Positions 54,062 to 63,818 of a stretch of DNA of 64,000 bases are shown here, in pieces (within the stretch, counting starts at the first letter, position 1; each line of letters opens with the position of its first letter). The position numbers and the translations under genes were made by a program. Source of the stretch: Luteimicrobium sp049844995. GTDB lineage: Bacteria > Actinomycetota > Actinomycetes > Actinomycetales > Cellulomonadaceae. The notes below the pieces were generated by a model. It saw nothing but the letters and a program-made list of their open reading frames with translations. It was not told the origin of the DNA and searched no databases. The DNA is taken from contig NZ_JBNCMC010000002.1 of assembly GCF_049844995.1 (NCBI RefSeq), positions 372,001 to 436,000 on the forward strand. Direction: 5' to 3'.

Positions 54062-56592
54062 CCGCCCCGGTCCTGGCCCGCCGACGACCCGGCCCCGCCC
54101 GCCCCGTCCCGGTCTCGACGTACCGGCTGCAGCTCGGGGCCGACCTCACCTTCGACGACGCGGCCGGCCAGGTCCCCTACCTGGCGGCGCTCGGGGTCAC
54201 GCACCTGTACCTGTCCCCCGTGCTCCAGGCCGCGCCCGGGTCGACCCACGGCTACGACGTCGTCGACCACACGCGGGTCTCGGACGTCATGGGCGGCCGG
54301 GACGGCCTCGCGCGCCTGGCCGCGGCCGCGCACGAGCACGATCTCGGCCTCGTGCTCGACGTCGTGCCCAACCACATGGCGGTCCCGGTGCCCGAGTGGC
54401 ACAACCGGGCCCTGTGGTCGGTGCTCGCGCACGGCCCGGACTCGGAGTACGCCCGCTGGTTCGACGTCGACTGGTCGGCGGGCGACGGCGCCGTCCTGCT
54501 CCCCGTGCTCGGCGCGCGGCTCCCGGACGTGCTCGCCGAGGACCAGCTCACCCTCGACGAGGTCGTCCTGCCCGGCGACGACGAGCCGACCACCGTCCTG
54601 CGGTACTTCGACCACGTCCTGCCGGTCCGTCCCGGCACGGAGTCCCTGTCGCTCACCGACCTCCTCGAGCACCAGCACTACCGGCTCGCCTACTGGCGCG
54701 TCGGCGACGAGGAGCTCAACTACCGACGCTTCTTCGACGTCGGCTCCCTCGTCGCGATCCGGGTCGAGGACGAGACCGTCTTCGACGCGACGCACGCGCT
54801 GATCCTCGAGCTCCTCGCCGACGGCACCGTCGACGGCCTGCGCATCGACCACCCCGACGGGCTCGTCGACCCGGGCCGCTATCTCGAGCGCCTCGCCGAG
54901 CGGACGGGCCGCGCCTGGGTCGCCGTCGAGAAGATCCTCGAGGGCGACGAGACGCTCCCGCCCGAGTGGGAGACCGTCGGCACCACCGGCTACGAAGCGC
55001 TCTGGCGGCTGCAGCAGCTCTTCGTCGACCCGCGCGGACGCCCGTACCTCGCGCGGCTGCAGCGCGCAGCCCAGCCCGACGCGACCGACGGTCTCGAGCG
55101 GCTCGTCGCCCGGTCCAAGGCCGAGGTGCTCGACGGTGCCCTCTACGCCGAGCTGCACCGACTCACCGACCTCGCCCGCGCCGTCTGCCAGGACGACCCG
55201 CGCCTGCGCGACCACCCGTGGCGGGGCCTGCACGAGTGCCTGAGCGTGCTGCTCGTCGAGTTCGACCGCTACCGGGCGTACGTCGTCCCCGGCACAGAGC
55301 CTCGGCGCGAGGCGGTCGACGCCGTCGAGGCCGCCGCCGCCCGGGCACGACGCCGACTGCCGGCGGACCGCGCCGAGACGCTGGACGTCGTCGTCGCGCT
55401 CCTGCTCGGCCGCGAGGTCGGCAGCGCCGGCCGGACCCGCGGCCCACGCCGCGACGAGCTCGCCGTCCGATTCCAGCAGGTGTGCGGCGCCGTCATGGCC
55501 AAGGGCGTCGAGGACACCGCGTTCTACCGGTGGACCGAGCTCGCCAGCCTGTGCGAGGTCGGCGCCGACCCCGTGCCCTTCGCCCTCGACCCGCACGCCT
55601 GGCACGCGTTCGCCGAGGCGTTCGGCGCCCTGACCCCGCTCGCGCTCACCACCGGCTCGACCCACGACACCAAGCGCAACGAGGACACCCGCGCGAGCCT
55701 GGGCGTGCTGTCCGAACGCGCGGCCGCCTGGGAGCGCGCCGTCGCCGACCTCGACGCCCGGACGCGCACCCGCCGCGCCGCACTCGTCGACGGCCACGCC
55801 TCGACCCTCTTGTGGCAGACCCTCGCCGGCACCTGGGACCCCGACGCCGACGACGGCGCGGGCGCCCCGATCGACGCGGACCGGCTCACCGCATACCTTC
55901 TCAAGGCACTGCGCGAGGCCAAGCTGCGCACGTCCTGGACCGACCCCGACGCCGCCTACGAGGACGCCGTCCTCGAGCTGGCCCGCAGCACGCTGGCCGA
56001 CCCCCGCTGCGTCGACGTGCTGCGCGAGTGGGCGCGCGCCGGCGACAAGGCGCTGCGGGCCGCCTCGCTCGGCATCAAGCTCGTCCAGCTCACCATGCCC
56101 GGCGTCGCCGACGTCTACCAGGGCACCGAGCGCTTCGCCCCGACCCTCGTCGACCCCGACAACCGCCGCCCCGTGGACCACGCGGCGCTCGCGGCCCGGC
56201 TGGCGCGGCTCGACGACGGCGCGGGCGCGCGCACGCTGGCGGACCAGAAGCTCCTCGTGACGTCCCGCGCTCTGCGGGTCCGTCGCGCCGACCCGGCCGC
56301 GTTCGTGGGCGAGGCCGCCGGCTACCGGCCGCTCCCGACGTCGTCGCCGTGCGCGGTCGCCTTCGCCCGGACGTGCGACGGCGAGCCGCGGGCCGTCACC
56401 GTCGCGACGCGGCTCGCGACCGAGCTCGACGAGACGGGCGGCTGGCGCGAGCACACGGTCGTGCTGCCCTCCGGCGCCTGGACGGACGTGCTGACCGGGG
56501 CACGCGTGGCCGGCGGGTCCGTGCGGCTCGAGGACCTGCTGGCCACCTTGCCGGTCGCGCTGCTCGTGCCGGACGAGGGGGCACGGGCATGA
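54058..56592 (+). CDS. treY: Maltooligosyl trehalose synthase
   Basis: 844 residues. It converts the reducing-end maltose of linear maltodextrin to a trehalosyl unit. STYRLQLGADLTFDDAAGQVPYLAALG and HGYDVVDHTRV open the GH13 barrel; GLRIDHPDGLVDP holds the nucleophile Asp and VAVEKILEGDE the acid. VMAKGVEDTAFYRW and GSTHDTKRNEDTRAR-like STHDTKRNEDTRASLG are diagnostic for TreY. It is coupled by ATGA to glgX and treZ. Confidence 0.96.
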
Positions 56593-58397
56593 GACCGGCG
56601 GTCTGGGCGCCTTCCGCCGGCGCGGTCGCTCTCGTCCTCCCGCGACGGGCGGACCGCGCCTACGACGACGCCGCGCGCGTCCCGATGAGCCCGGATCCCG
56701 ACCGCGCCGGCTGGTGGAGCGCACCGGACGCCCTGGAGCCCGGCACCGACTACGCCTTCGCGCTCGACGACGGGCCGCCGCGTCCCGACCCGCGCAGCGC
56801 CCGGCAGCCCTACGGCGTCGACGGCCCGAGCCGCGTCGTCGACGTGCACACCTTCCCGTGGACGGACGACGCCTGGCCGGGTCGGGACGTGCGGGGGCAG
56901 GTCGTGTACGAGCTGCACGTCGGCACCTTCACCTCCGAGGGCACTCTCGACGCTGCGGCCGGCCGCCTCGGCCATCTCGTCGAGCTCGGCGTGGGCGTGG
57001 TCGAGCTCATGCCCGTGAACGCGTTCGGGGGGCGCTGGGGCTGGGGCTACGACGGCGTCGCGCTGTGGGCGGTGCACGAGCCCTACGGCGGCCCCGAGGC
57101 GCTCGCACGGTTCGTCGACGCGGCGCACGGCCGGGGGCTCGCGGTCGCCCTCGACGTCGTCTACAACCACCTCGGCCCGGCGGGCAACTACCTGCCGGAG
57201 TTCGGACCGTACTTCACCGACGCGCACCACACGCCCTGGGGCCCGGCCGTCAACCTCGACGGCCCGGGCAGCAGCGAGGTGCGGGCGTGGATCGTCGAGA
57301 ACGCCTGCCGGTGGCTGCGGGACTTCCACGTGGACGCGTTGCGGCTCGACGCCGTGCACGCGCTCGTCGACGACTCCCCGCGGCACCTGCTGGCCGAGCT
57401 GTCCGACGTCGTCGCGACGCTGTCGGCCGAGCTGGAGCGGCCGCTCTCCCTGATCGCGGAGTCCGACCGGAACGACCCAGCAACGACCGCGCCCACAGCC
57501 GAGGGCGGGCTCGGGATGACCGCCCAGTGGGCCGACGACGTCCACCACGCCGTCCACGCGTTCCTCACGGGCGAGCGGCACGGCTACTACGTGGACTTCG
57601 GGTCGGTCCCGGTGCTCGCGAAGGCGCTCACCGGGGTGTTCGTGCACGACGGCGGCTGGTCGACGTTCCGCGACCGCCCCTGGGGCCGGCCGCTGCCGCC
57701 GGGACGGGACGGGCACGCGTTCGTCGTCTTCGCCCAGGACCACGACCAGGTGGGCAACCGCGCCCTCGGCGACCGCCCCTCGGCGAGCCTCGACCCGGGC
57801 GGGCTGGCCGCCGCAGCGGCCCTGGTCCTGGTCTCTCCGTTCACGCCGATGCTCTTCATGGGCGAGGAGTGGGGTGCGAGCACGCCGTGGCAGTACTTCA
57901 CGGACCACGCCGACCCGGAGCTGGGCCGCGCCGTCCGGGAGGGCCGACGGGGCGAGTTCGGCGGGCACGGCTGGGAGGCCCTCTACGGGGGCCGGGTGGA
58001 CGTACCCGACCCGCAGGACCACGCGACCCGCGACGCCTCCGTGCTCGACTGGGCGGAGAAGGACTCCGGCCTCCATGCGGCCCTGCACGCCTGGTACCGC
58101 CGCCTCGTGGCGCTCCGTCGAGAGCCGGCCGTCGCCTCCGGGGACCTCGGCGACGTGCGGGTGACGTCACAGGACGGCGACGCGACGGTCGTGGTCGCTC
58201 GGCCGGGGGTGGTCGTGGCGCTGACCCGCGCGTCGTCGGACGTCCGGGTCCCGCTCCCCCCGTCCGCCGGCGGATGGACCCTCGCGGCCGCGTGGGACGG
58301 TCGCAGCCACGTGGACGGCGAGGGCGGGGACGCCGCCGTGGTGCTGGGCGCAGGGTCGGTCGCCGTCCTCCTCGCCTCCGACGGCGGCCGTCGGTAG
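56589..58397 (+). CDS. treZ: Maltooligosyl trehalose trehalohydrolase
   Basis: 602 residues. It releases trehalose from the product of TreY. N-terminal beta domain, then YELHVGTFTSEGT, LMPVNAFGG, ALDVVYNHLGPAGNYL, DALRLDAVHALVDDS (nucleophile Asp) and LSLIAESDRNDP (acid). Shares an ATGA overlap with treY. The stop TAG forms the first three bases of the TAGGCT box for the next gene. Confidence 0.95.
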   Translation: MRPAVWAPSAGAVALVLPRRADRAYDDAARVPMSPDPDRAGWWSAPDALEPGTDYAFALDDGPPRPDPRSARQPYGVDGPSRVVDVHTFPWTDDAWPGRDVRGQVVYELHVGTFTSEGTLDAAAGRLGHLVELGVGVVELMPVNAFGGRWGWGYDGVALWAVHEPYGGPEALARFVDAAHGRGLAVALDVVYNHLGPAGNYLPEFGPYFTDAHHTPWGPAVNLDGPGSSEVRAWIVENACRWLRDFHVDALRLDAVHALVDDSPRHLLAELSDVVATLSAELERPLSLIAESDRNDPATTAPTAEGGLGMTAQWADDVHHAVHAFLTGERHGYYVDFGSVPVLAKALTGVFVHDGGWSTFRDRPWGRPLPPGRDGHAFVVFAQDHDQVGNRALGDRPSASLDPGGLAAAAALVLVSPFTPMLFMGEEWGASTPWQYFTDHADPELGRAVREGRRGEFGGHGWEALYGGRVDVPDPQDHATRDASVLDWAEKDSGLHAALHAWYRRLVALRREPAVASGDLGDVRVTSQDGDATVVVARPGVVVALTRASSDVRVPLPPSAGGWTLAAAWDGRSHVDGEGGDAAVVLGAGSVAVLLASDGGRR

Positions 58398-58400
58398 GCT
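58395..58400 (+). promoter_or_regulatory. -10 box of the leaderless ppk2 promoter, overlapping the treZ stop
   Basis: TAGGCT six bases before ATG 58407. Its first three bases are the treZ stop codon. Confidence 0.6.
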
Positions 58401-58406
58401 CGCGCC

Positions 58407-59315
58407 ATGGCCAGCGGCACGAAGCACGGCGGCAAGAAGCGCGGCAAGGCGAAGCCGAGCACGTCCGCGCTCGACGGTTGGAAGAAGCCGCCGCCCGAGG
58501 TGCTGCGCGCCCCGCACGGGCTCGACCTCGCCGCGTTCGACCGCGCGTCGACACCGGGGTGGAAGCACGGGCGCAAGGCCGGCGAGCAGCTGGTCGCCCG
58601 GCACGCCGACGAGCTGTCGGAGCTCCAGGAGCGGCTGTTCGCCGAGGGGCGGTCGGGCGGCACGCGGTCCGTGCTGCTCGTCCTGCAGGGCATGGACACG
58701 TCCGGCAAGGGCGGGATCGTGCGGCACGTCGTCGGGCTCGTGGACCCGCAGGGCGTCGCGCACCGCTCGTTCGGCGTGCCCACGCCGGAGGAGGCGCGGC
58801 ACCACTACCTGTGGCGGGTCCGTCGCGCGCTCCCGCCGGCCGGGTACATCGGTGTCTTCGACCGCTCGCACTACGAGGACGTCCTCGTGGCGCGCGTCGA
58901 CGAGCTCGTCCCGCCCGAGGTGTGGGAGAAGCGCTACGACGAGATCAACCGCTTCGAGGAGCGCCTCGTCGAGTCGGGAACCAGCCTCGTGAAGGTCGCG
59001 CTGCTCGTGTCGCCCGAGGAGCAGAGAGCCCGGCTGCTCAAGCGGCTCGACCGACCCGACAAGTACTGGAAGTACAACCCCGGCGACGTCGACGCGCGGC
59101 TGAGGTGGAGCGCCTACCAGGAGGCGTACCAGGCCGTGCTGGACCGGACCAACACCGAGGTCGCGCCGTGGCACGCGGTCCCCGCGGACCGCAAGTGGTT
59201 CGCGCGGCTCGCCGTCTCGGAGCTGCTCCTCGACGCGCTGCGCCGCCTGGATCTCGGCTGGCCCGCCGCCGACTTCGACGTCGGGACCGAGCGGGCCCGG
59301 CTGCTCGCGACCTGA
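58407..59315 (+). CDS. ppk2: Polyphosphate kinase 2 (PPK2) family protein
   Basis: 302 residues. Walker A QGMDTSGKGGIVRHV, the PPK2 block HRSFGVPTPEEARHHYLWRV, GYIGVFDRSHYEDVLVARV (Walker B) and LDRPDKYWKYNPGDVDAR. It makes nucleoside di- or triphosphates from polyphosphate. The lysine-rich first 30 residues may be a flexible arm. It has its own leaderless promoter, so it need not be co-regulated with trehalose genes. Confidence 0.92.
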   Translation: MASGTKHGGKKRGKAKPSTSALDGWKKPPPEVLRAPHGLDLAAFDRASTPGWKHGRKAGEQLVARHADELSELQERLFAEGRSGGTRSVLLVLQGMDTSGKGGIVRHVVGLVDPQGVAHRSFGVPTPEEARHHYLWRVRRALPPAGYIGVFDRSHYEDVLVARVDELVPPEVWEKRYDEINRFEERLVESGTSLVKVALLVSPEEQRARLLKRLDRPDKYWKYNPGDVDARLRWSAYQEAYQAVLDRTNTEVAPWHAVPADRKWFARLAVSELLLDALRRLDLGWPAADFDVGTERARLLAT

Positions 59316-59347
59316 GGGCCGCGCGTCGGGCCCGCGAGCCTGGGCGG

Positions 59348-60379
59348 CTAGGCCGCGAGTGCCGCGACGCGGGTGCGGCCGTCCTCCGCCAGCGCGCCGA
59401 GGCGCGAGAGCGCCCGGTAGTACTTCTTGCGGTAGCCGCCCGCGAGCATCTCGGGCGTGAACAGGCCGCTGTCCCCGCCGCCCAGCACGACGGGCACGTC
59501 CCGGTCGTACAACCGGTCGACCAGCACGACGAGGCGCAGCGCCACGTTCTGGTCCGTGACCGGGTGGACGCCCGTGAGCGCGAGCAGCTCGACGCCGTCG
59601 AGCATCGCGCCGTAGCGGCTCGGGTGGACGTGGGCGAGGTGCGCGACGAGCGTGTCGAAGTCGTCGAGCCGGGCGCCCTCCACCGACGCGGCGGCCGCAC
59701 GTACGGCGTCCGCCGGCACGTCGGGCGCGTCGGTGACCGTCGGGCGGTGCCGGTAGTCGGGGCCGTCGATGCGCAGCACCTCGAACCGTGAGGACAGCGC
59801 CTGGATCTCGCGGAGGAAGTCCTCGGCCGCGAACCTGCCCTCCCCCAGCGACTCCGGGAGCGTGTTGGACGTCGCGGCGAGCGCGACCCCCCGGTCCGCC
59901 AGCTCGCGCAGCAGCCGCGACATGAGGACGGTGTCGCCCGGGTCGTCGAGCTCGAACTCGTCGATGCACACGAGGGTCTTCGTGGCGAGCGCGTCGACGG
60001 TCTGCCGGAACCCCATCGCGCCCACGAGGTTCGTGTACTCCACGAACGTCCCGAACGCGGTCCGCTCGAGCCCGACCTCGTGCGCGAGCGACGCCAGCAG
60101 GTGCGTCTTTCCGACGCCGAAACCCCCGTCGAGGTAGACCGCGGGGGGCGCCTGCTTCCTGGCCCGCTTGAACAGGCCCCCGCCCCGCGGGTGCACGAGC
60201 ACCTGGGCGACCTCCTGCAGGCGCGTCAGCGCCGCCTGCTGGGTCGAGAAGTCTGGGTTCGCCCGGTACGTCGAGAACCTTGCCGCGGCGAAGTGCCGCG
60301 GGGGGACGAGGTCACCGAGCAGGCGGTCCGGCGAGACGTGCGGGACGACGTCGCTCAGCGAGGGGACAAGAGTGGTCAC
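59348..60379 (-). CDS. zapE: ZapE/AFG1-like ATPase
   Basis: 343 residues. P-loop ATPase: Walker A DGGFGVGKTHLLASLAHE, Walker B TLVCIDEFELDDPGD, sensor segment ALAATSNTLPESLG. ZapE is a cell-division-associated AAA+-like protein, and its mitochondrial relative AFG1 assists protease quality control. GTG 60379 has a TACCCT box eight bases upstream. Confidence 0.9.
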   Translation of the reverse strand: MTTLVPSLSDVVPHVSPDRLLGDLVPPRHFAAARFSTYRANPDFSTQQAALTRLQEVAQVLVHPRGGGLFKRARKQAPPAVYLDGGFGVGKTHLLASLAHEVGLERTAFGTFVEYTNLVGAMGFRQTVDALATKTLVCIDEFELDDPGDTVLMSRLLRELADRGVALAATSNTLPESLGEGRFAAEDFLREIQALSSRFEVLRIDGPDYRHRPTVTDAPDVPADAVRAAAASVEGARLDDFDTLVAHLAHVHPSRYGAMLDGVELLALTGVHPVTDQNVALRLVVLVDRLYDRDVPVVLGGGDSGLFTPEMLAGGYRKKYYRALSRLGALAEDGRTRVAALAA

Positions 60380-60441
60380 GACCGTCCAGGGTACGTCGGG
60401 TCGGGCGGCGCTCGCTGTGACGCGCGTCTCGGCGGGGCCGC

Positions 60442-61119
60442 TCAGCGCCCGTGCGGCGCGACCCGGACCAGCTGCGGCGCGCCCGGATCGTCGAGCACGC
60501 CGCGCACCGCGCCTGCGACCTCCGCGTGGCCCAGCTCCGCGTCCGGGTCGAGGTTGCGCTCGTCGCCGGCGACGGCCGCCAGGAACGACACCTCGTGGAA
60601 GCGCACGCCGTCCGCGTGCTCGGCGGCCACCGCGCGCAGGAGCATCCGCTGGGCGGCGCCCGTGACGTTGACCGGCCCCGAGCCCGCCATCGGCTCGTCC
60701 GCGGCGGCACCGTTGGTCGTCACGTAGACGGCGTCGTCCTGCCCCGCGAGGAGCGGCACGTACGCCTGCATCGCCCGCAGGTGGGCCGTGAGGTGGTCGT
60801 CGAGGGCGCGCTGCCAGGCGTCGGGCGCGAGGTCGAGCAGGCGCGGGCCGATGCTCCACCCGCCCAGCGACGCCACGACCGCCGACGGCGGCGGGTCCAG
60901 CCGCTCGAGCGTCGGTGCGGTGCCCGCGGGCCCGGCCGGGTCCAGAGGCACGACGACCAGCCGGCCGGGGGCGCCCTCGAGGCGCACGCCGAGGTCGTCG
61001 AGGGCGCCGGGGCGCCGCGTCGGCACCGCCACCGTGCACCCCCGGCGCACCAGGTCGGCCACCACGATCCGCCCCAGGAACCCGGCACCGCCGGCCGCCA
61101 CCACCGTCCGCTCTCTCAC
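60442..61119 (-). CDS. Atypical short-chain dehydrogenase-like NAD(P)-binding protein
   Basis: 225 residues. The Rossmann motif VVAAGGAGFLGRIVV is clear at the N terminus, but the SDR Tyr-x3-Lys pair is not seen at its expected place (after PVNVTGAAQRMLLRA), so classic catalysis is doubtful. GTG 61119 has a TAGGGT box six bases upstream. It is divergent from the gene at 61232, across a long inverted repeat. Confidence 0.75.
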   Translation of the reverse strand: MRERTVVAAGGAGFLGRIVVADLVRRGCTVAVPTRRPGALDDLGVRLEGAPGRLVVVPLDPAGPAGTAPTLERLDPPPSAVVASLGGWSIGPRLLDLAPDAWQRALDDHLTAHLRAMQAYVPLLAGQDDAVYVTTNGAAADEPMAGSGPVNVTGAAQRMLLRAVAAEHADGVRFHEVSFLAAVAGDERNLDPDAELGHAEVAGAVRGVLDDPGAPQLVRVAPHGR

Positions 61120-61125
61120 GCACCC

Positions 61126-61131
61126 ACCCTA
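61126..61131 (-). promoter_or_regulatory. -10 box of the leaderless SDR-like promoter
   Basis: TAGGGT on the minus strand, six bases before GTG 61119 and four bases outside the inverted repeat. Confidence 0.55.
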
Positions 61132-61134
61132 GGT

Positions 61135-61198
61135 CGCTGTGGGCATCCGTCCTGCTGTCGCCGGCCGTCCGACACCAGCAGAACGGATGCCCACAGCG
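61135..61198. repeat. Long inverted repeat in the divergent intergenic region
   Basis: Arms at 61135-61157 and 61176-61198 pair over 23 bases with one mismatch, around an 18-base centre. The whole element fills most of the space between two leaderless promoters. Confidence 0.9.
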
Positions 61199-61219
61199 GG
61201 CGGGACGCGGGCGCGCGGA

Positions 61220-61225
61220 TAGGGT
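61220..61225 (+). promoter_or_regulatory. -10 box of a leaderless promoter
   Basis: TAGGGT six bases before ATG 61232; identical to the divergent box on the other strand. Confidence 0.6.
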
Positions 61226-61231
61226 GACGCC

Positions 61232-61759
61232 ATGACCGAGAACGCCCCCTCCCCGCAGCCCGCCGCGCCGACCGCCCGGACCGTCCTCGTCCTGGCGGAG
61301 GACGCGCTGGGCGCCGCCGACGTCCAGCACATCGTCGGCATGCACCCCGACGACGAGCTGCGCTACGAGGTCCTGGTGCCCGCGGACTCGGAGCGCAACT
61401 TCGCCGTCGAGCTGATCGACCACCTGAGCGTCGGCGAGCTCCGGCAGGCGTGGCACGACCTGCGCCGCGACGTGCCGTCCGAGCCGCAGGCCAAGAAGAC
61501 CGCGGAGGAGCAGGTCACCGAGACGGAGGCGCTGTTCGAGGCCGCCGGCCGGGACGCCACGGGCGTGGTGACGGGCGACGACCCGCTGCCCACCGTGCGG
61601 GAGCGGGCGGCGCGGGGCGACGTGCTCGAGCTCGTCGTCGTGACCTACCCGCACGCCGTCGAGGACACGTTCCACCGCGACTGGGCGTCGCGGGCCCGCG
61701 AGGAGCTCGACGACCTGCCCGTGCTCCACCTGTACGCGGGCACGAGCGAGATCGGCTGA
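61232..61759 (+). CDS. Conserved actinobacterial hypothetical protein, USP-like
   Basis: 175 residues. The N terminus TVLVLAEDALGAADVQHIVGMH, YEVLVPADSERNFAVELIDHLS and the C-terminal DVLELVVVTYPHAVEDTFHRDWASRAREE with VLHLYAG have the alternating strand-helix order of universal stress proteins, but no ATP-binding G-x2-G-x9-G motif was seen. Start fixed by the TAGGGT box. Confidence 0.6.
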   Translation: MTENAPSPQPAAPTARTVLVLAEDALGAADVQHIVGMHPDDELRYEVLVPADSERNFAVELIDHLSVGELRQAWHDLRRDVPSEPQAKKTAEEQVTETEALFEAAGRDATGVVTGDDPLPTVRERAARGDVLELVVVTYPHAVEDTFHRDWASRAREELDDLPVLHLYAGTSEIG

Positions 61760-61764
61760 CCCGG

Positions 61765-61813
61765 GACGCACGTCGCCCGTCGTTCCCGTGGGGAGCGGCG
61801 GGCGACGTGCGTC
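61765..61813. terminator. Bidirectional terminator between the USP-like gene and the racemase gene
   Basis: Arms GACGCACGTCGCCCG (61765-61779) and CGGGCGACGTGCGTC (61799-61813) pair perfectly over 15 bases, with extra pairing in the centre. It lies between two convergent genes. Confidence 0.85.
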
Positions 61814-61822
61814 GGGGCGCGG

Positions 61823-62539
61823 TCAGCCCGCGCGGACCTCGTGCCCCGCGCGGACGATCGTGGCGCGGGCGAGCTGGTCGAGCGAGTCCACGTACAGCGG
61901 GTCGGCCAGCAGGCCGTGGTCGACGGCGGCGACCGACAGCTCGGTGCAGCCCAGGACGACGGCCGCGGCACCCCGGTCCGCGAGGCGTCCCACCACGCCC
62001 TGGAGCGCCGGCAGGTTTACCGGACGCCCCGCCTTGACCTGCTCGTAGATCACGGCGGAGACGACGGCCTGGTCCGCGTCGTCGGGCACGATCGTGTCGA
62101 TGCCGTGCGCGGCGAACGCGTCCTGGTAGACCTTCGCGGCGACGGTGCCCTCGGTCGCGAGGAGACCGACCGTCGTCCGGTCCCCGATGCGGGCGCGCAC
62201 CGCGTCGACGGTCGCCTCCACGATCGAGAGGAACGGGACGTCGACGGCGTCGACGACCTGCTGGGTGAAGTGGTGCGCCGTGTTGCAGGGCATCACGAGG
62301 AACTCCGCCCCGAACGCCTCGAGCCGGCGCGCGTCGCGCGCGAGAACGGGACCGGGGTCCTCGGTGGACCGGCCCAGCACGAACGCCGTGCGGTCGGGGA
62401 TCGTCGCGTGGTCGAGCACGACCATGTCGAGGTGGTCCTGGTCCCGCTCGGCGCGCGTCAGCGCGACGACCCGCTGCAGGAAGTAGGCGGTCGCCATGGG
62501 GCCGACGCCGCCCAGCACGCCGACGAGGGGCTCAGCCAC
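61823..62539 (-). CDS. Aspartate/glutamate racemase family protein
   Basis: 238 residues. Both catalytic cysteines are present: FLVMPCNTAHHF and AVVLGCTELSVAAVDH. VGVLGGVGPMATAYFL is the aspartate-racemase-type N terminus. It would make D-aspartate. GTG 62539 overlaps the ligase gene by 8 bases, tying it to the ATP-grasp ligase. Confidence 0.88.
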   Translation of the reverse strand: MAEPLVGVLGGVGPMATAYFLQRVVALTRAERDQDHLDMVVLDHATIPDRTAFVLGRSTEDPGPVLARDARRLEAFGAEFLVMPCNTAHHFTQQVVDAVDVPFLSIVEATVDAVRARIGDRTTVGLLATEGTVAAKVYQDAFAAHGIDTIVPDDADQAVVSAVIYEQVKAGRPVNLPALQGVVGRLADRGAAAVVLGCTELSVAAVDHGLLADPLYVDSLDQLARATIVRAGHEVRAG

Positions 62540-63818
62540 GCGGCGCCCCTGCACCGGTCGGCGCGCCCGACTCCCGGTACGCGGTCGCCCGCGCCTCGGA
62601 GACCGGGTAGAACTGGCGGAACTTGCGCACCTGGTTGAGCTCCGACAGCCAGACCCACAGGTCGCGGCGCAGGGAACGGTCACGGCCGTAGCGCAGCGGG
62701 TGCGCCACGCGGCGCACCTGCTTGAGCCGGGCGCGCACGTCGGGGTCGTTCGCGGCCTTCACGTACCGGCGCAGCAGGAAGCCCGGGACGATCCGGTAGA
62801 GCACCTGCTGCCGGATCGGCACGGGGATGTTGCCGTGCAGCACGTGCTCGGTGACCCAGAGCTTGGCCGGGTTCACCCCGCTCGCCGTCATGTAGTAGTT
62901 CGAGCGCCCGGTGCGCGGGTTGAGCTCGAAGAAGTAGCCCTTGCCGTCCCGCGGGTCGACCTTGATGTCGAAGTTCGCGAACCCCGTCCAGCCCAGGTGC
63001 TCCACGAGCCTGCGCGCGTCCGCCTCGATCTGCGGCAGCGGACCCGTGAGGATCGCCGCCGGGTTCCCGAGCGTGCCGGGCGTGTGCTCCTCGACGAGGA
63101 CGTTGCCGCCCACCGCCGTCCGCACGTACCCCCGCTGGTCGGAGAACGTCGTCATGATCCGCATCTGCGCGTCCGAGCCGGGGACGAACTCCTGGACGAT
63201 GAACACGCCCCGGTACCCCGCCTCCCCCGCCGCCGTCAGGAGCCACTGCAGGTCCTCGGCGTTCGAGAGCTCGTGGACCTTCCGTTTGCCCCGGAACGCG
63301 ACGTGGTGCCACGCCGCGTTGTCGCCCGGCTTCGCGATGATCGGGAACCGCAGGCCGAGCTCGCCCACCTGGTCGCCGCCGTGCCGCACGACCGTCCGCG
63401 GGTGCGCCACGCCCAGCTCGATGCACAGCTCCGAGAACCGCTCCTTGTCCATCACGCGGTCCAGCAGGTCGAGCCGCGTGTACGGGACGATCGCCACGTC
63501 CTCGAGCCGCGCCCGGTGCTGCGCGAGCGCGCGGACGTACCAGTCGACGCACGTCACGACCATGAGCGGCACGTCGGAGCGCGCCGCCAGGTCGCGGATC
63601 GTGGCCACCATGACGTCCGGGTCGTCCAGACCCGGGACGACGAGGTTGTCGAGGATCTTCGAGTGCCGGACGTTGCGGGTCGGGACGATCGTCACGACCG
63701 TCGAGCGGACCCCGTAAGCCTCGTGGAACGCGCGGGCCAGGCTGTACGCGCCCGCGTCGCCGCCCAGGACGACCGGGCGGACGACGGGGGCGCCGGCCTG
63801 CTTCGAGCGTCGGCTCAC
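62532..63818 (-). CDS. ATP-grasp carboxylate-amine ligase, D-aspartate ligase-like
   Basis: 428 residues. ATP-grasp fold: N-terminal Rossmann part (VRPVVLGGDAGAYSLARAFHE), ATP-binding FPIIAKPGDNAAWHH and FIVQEFVPGSDAQMR, and metal-binding GYFFELNPRTGRSNYYM. With an aspartate racemase coupled next to it, the best guess is a D-aspartate ligase (Aslfm-like) that adds D-Asp to the lysine side chain of peptidoglycan precursors; the C-terminal 100 residues are less conserved. The GTG overlaps gnd as GTGA. Confidence 0.75.
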   Translation of the reverse strand: MSRRSKQAGAPVVRPVVLGGDAGAYSLARAFHEAYGVRSTVVTIVPTRNVRHSKILDNLVVPGLDDPDVMVATIRDLAARSDVPLMVVTCVDWYVRALAQHRARLEDVAIVPYTRLDLLDRVMDKERFSELCIELGVAHPRTVVRHGGDQVGELGLRFPIIAKPGDNAAWHHVAFRGKRKVHELSNAEDLQWLLTAAGEAGYRGVFIVQEFVPGSDAQMRIMTTFSDQRGYVRTAVGGNVLVEEHTPGTLGNPAAILTGPLPQIEADARRLVEHLGWTGFANFDIKVDPRDGKGYFFELNPRTGRSNYYMTASGVNPAKLWVTEHVLHGNIPVPIRQQVLYRIVPGFLLRRYVKAANDPDVRARLKQVRRVAHPLRYGRDRSLRRDLWVWLSELNQVRKFRQFYPVSEARATAYRESGAPTGAGAPRG

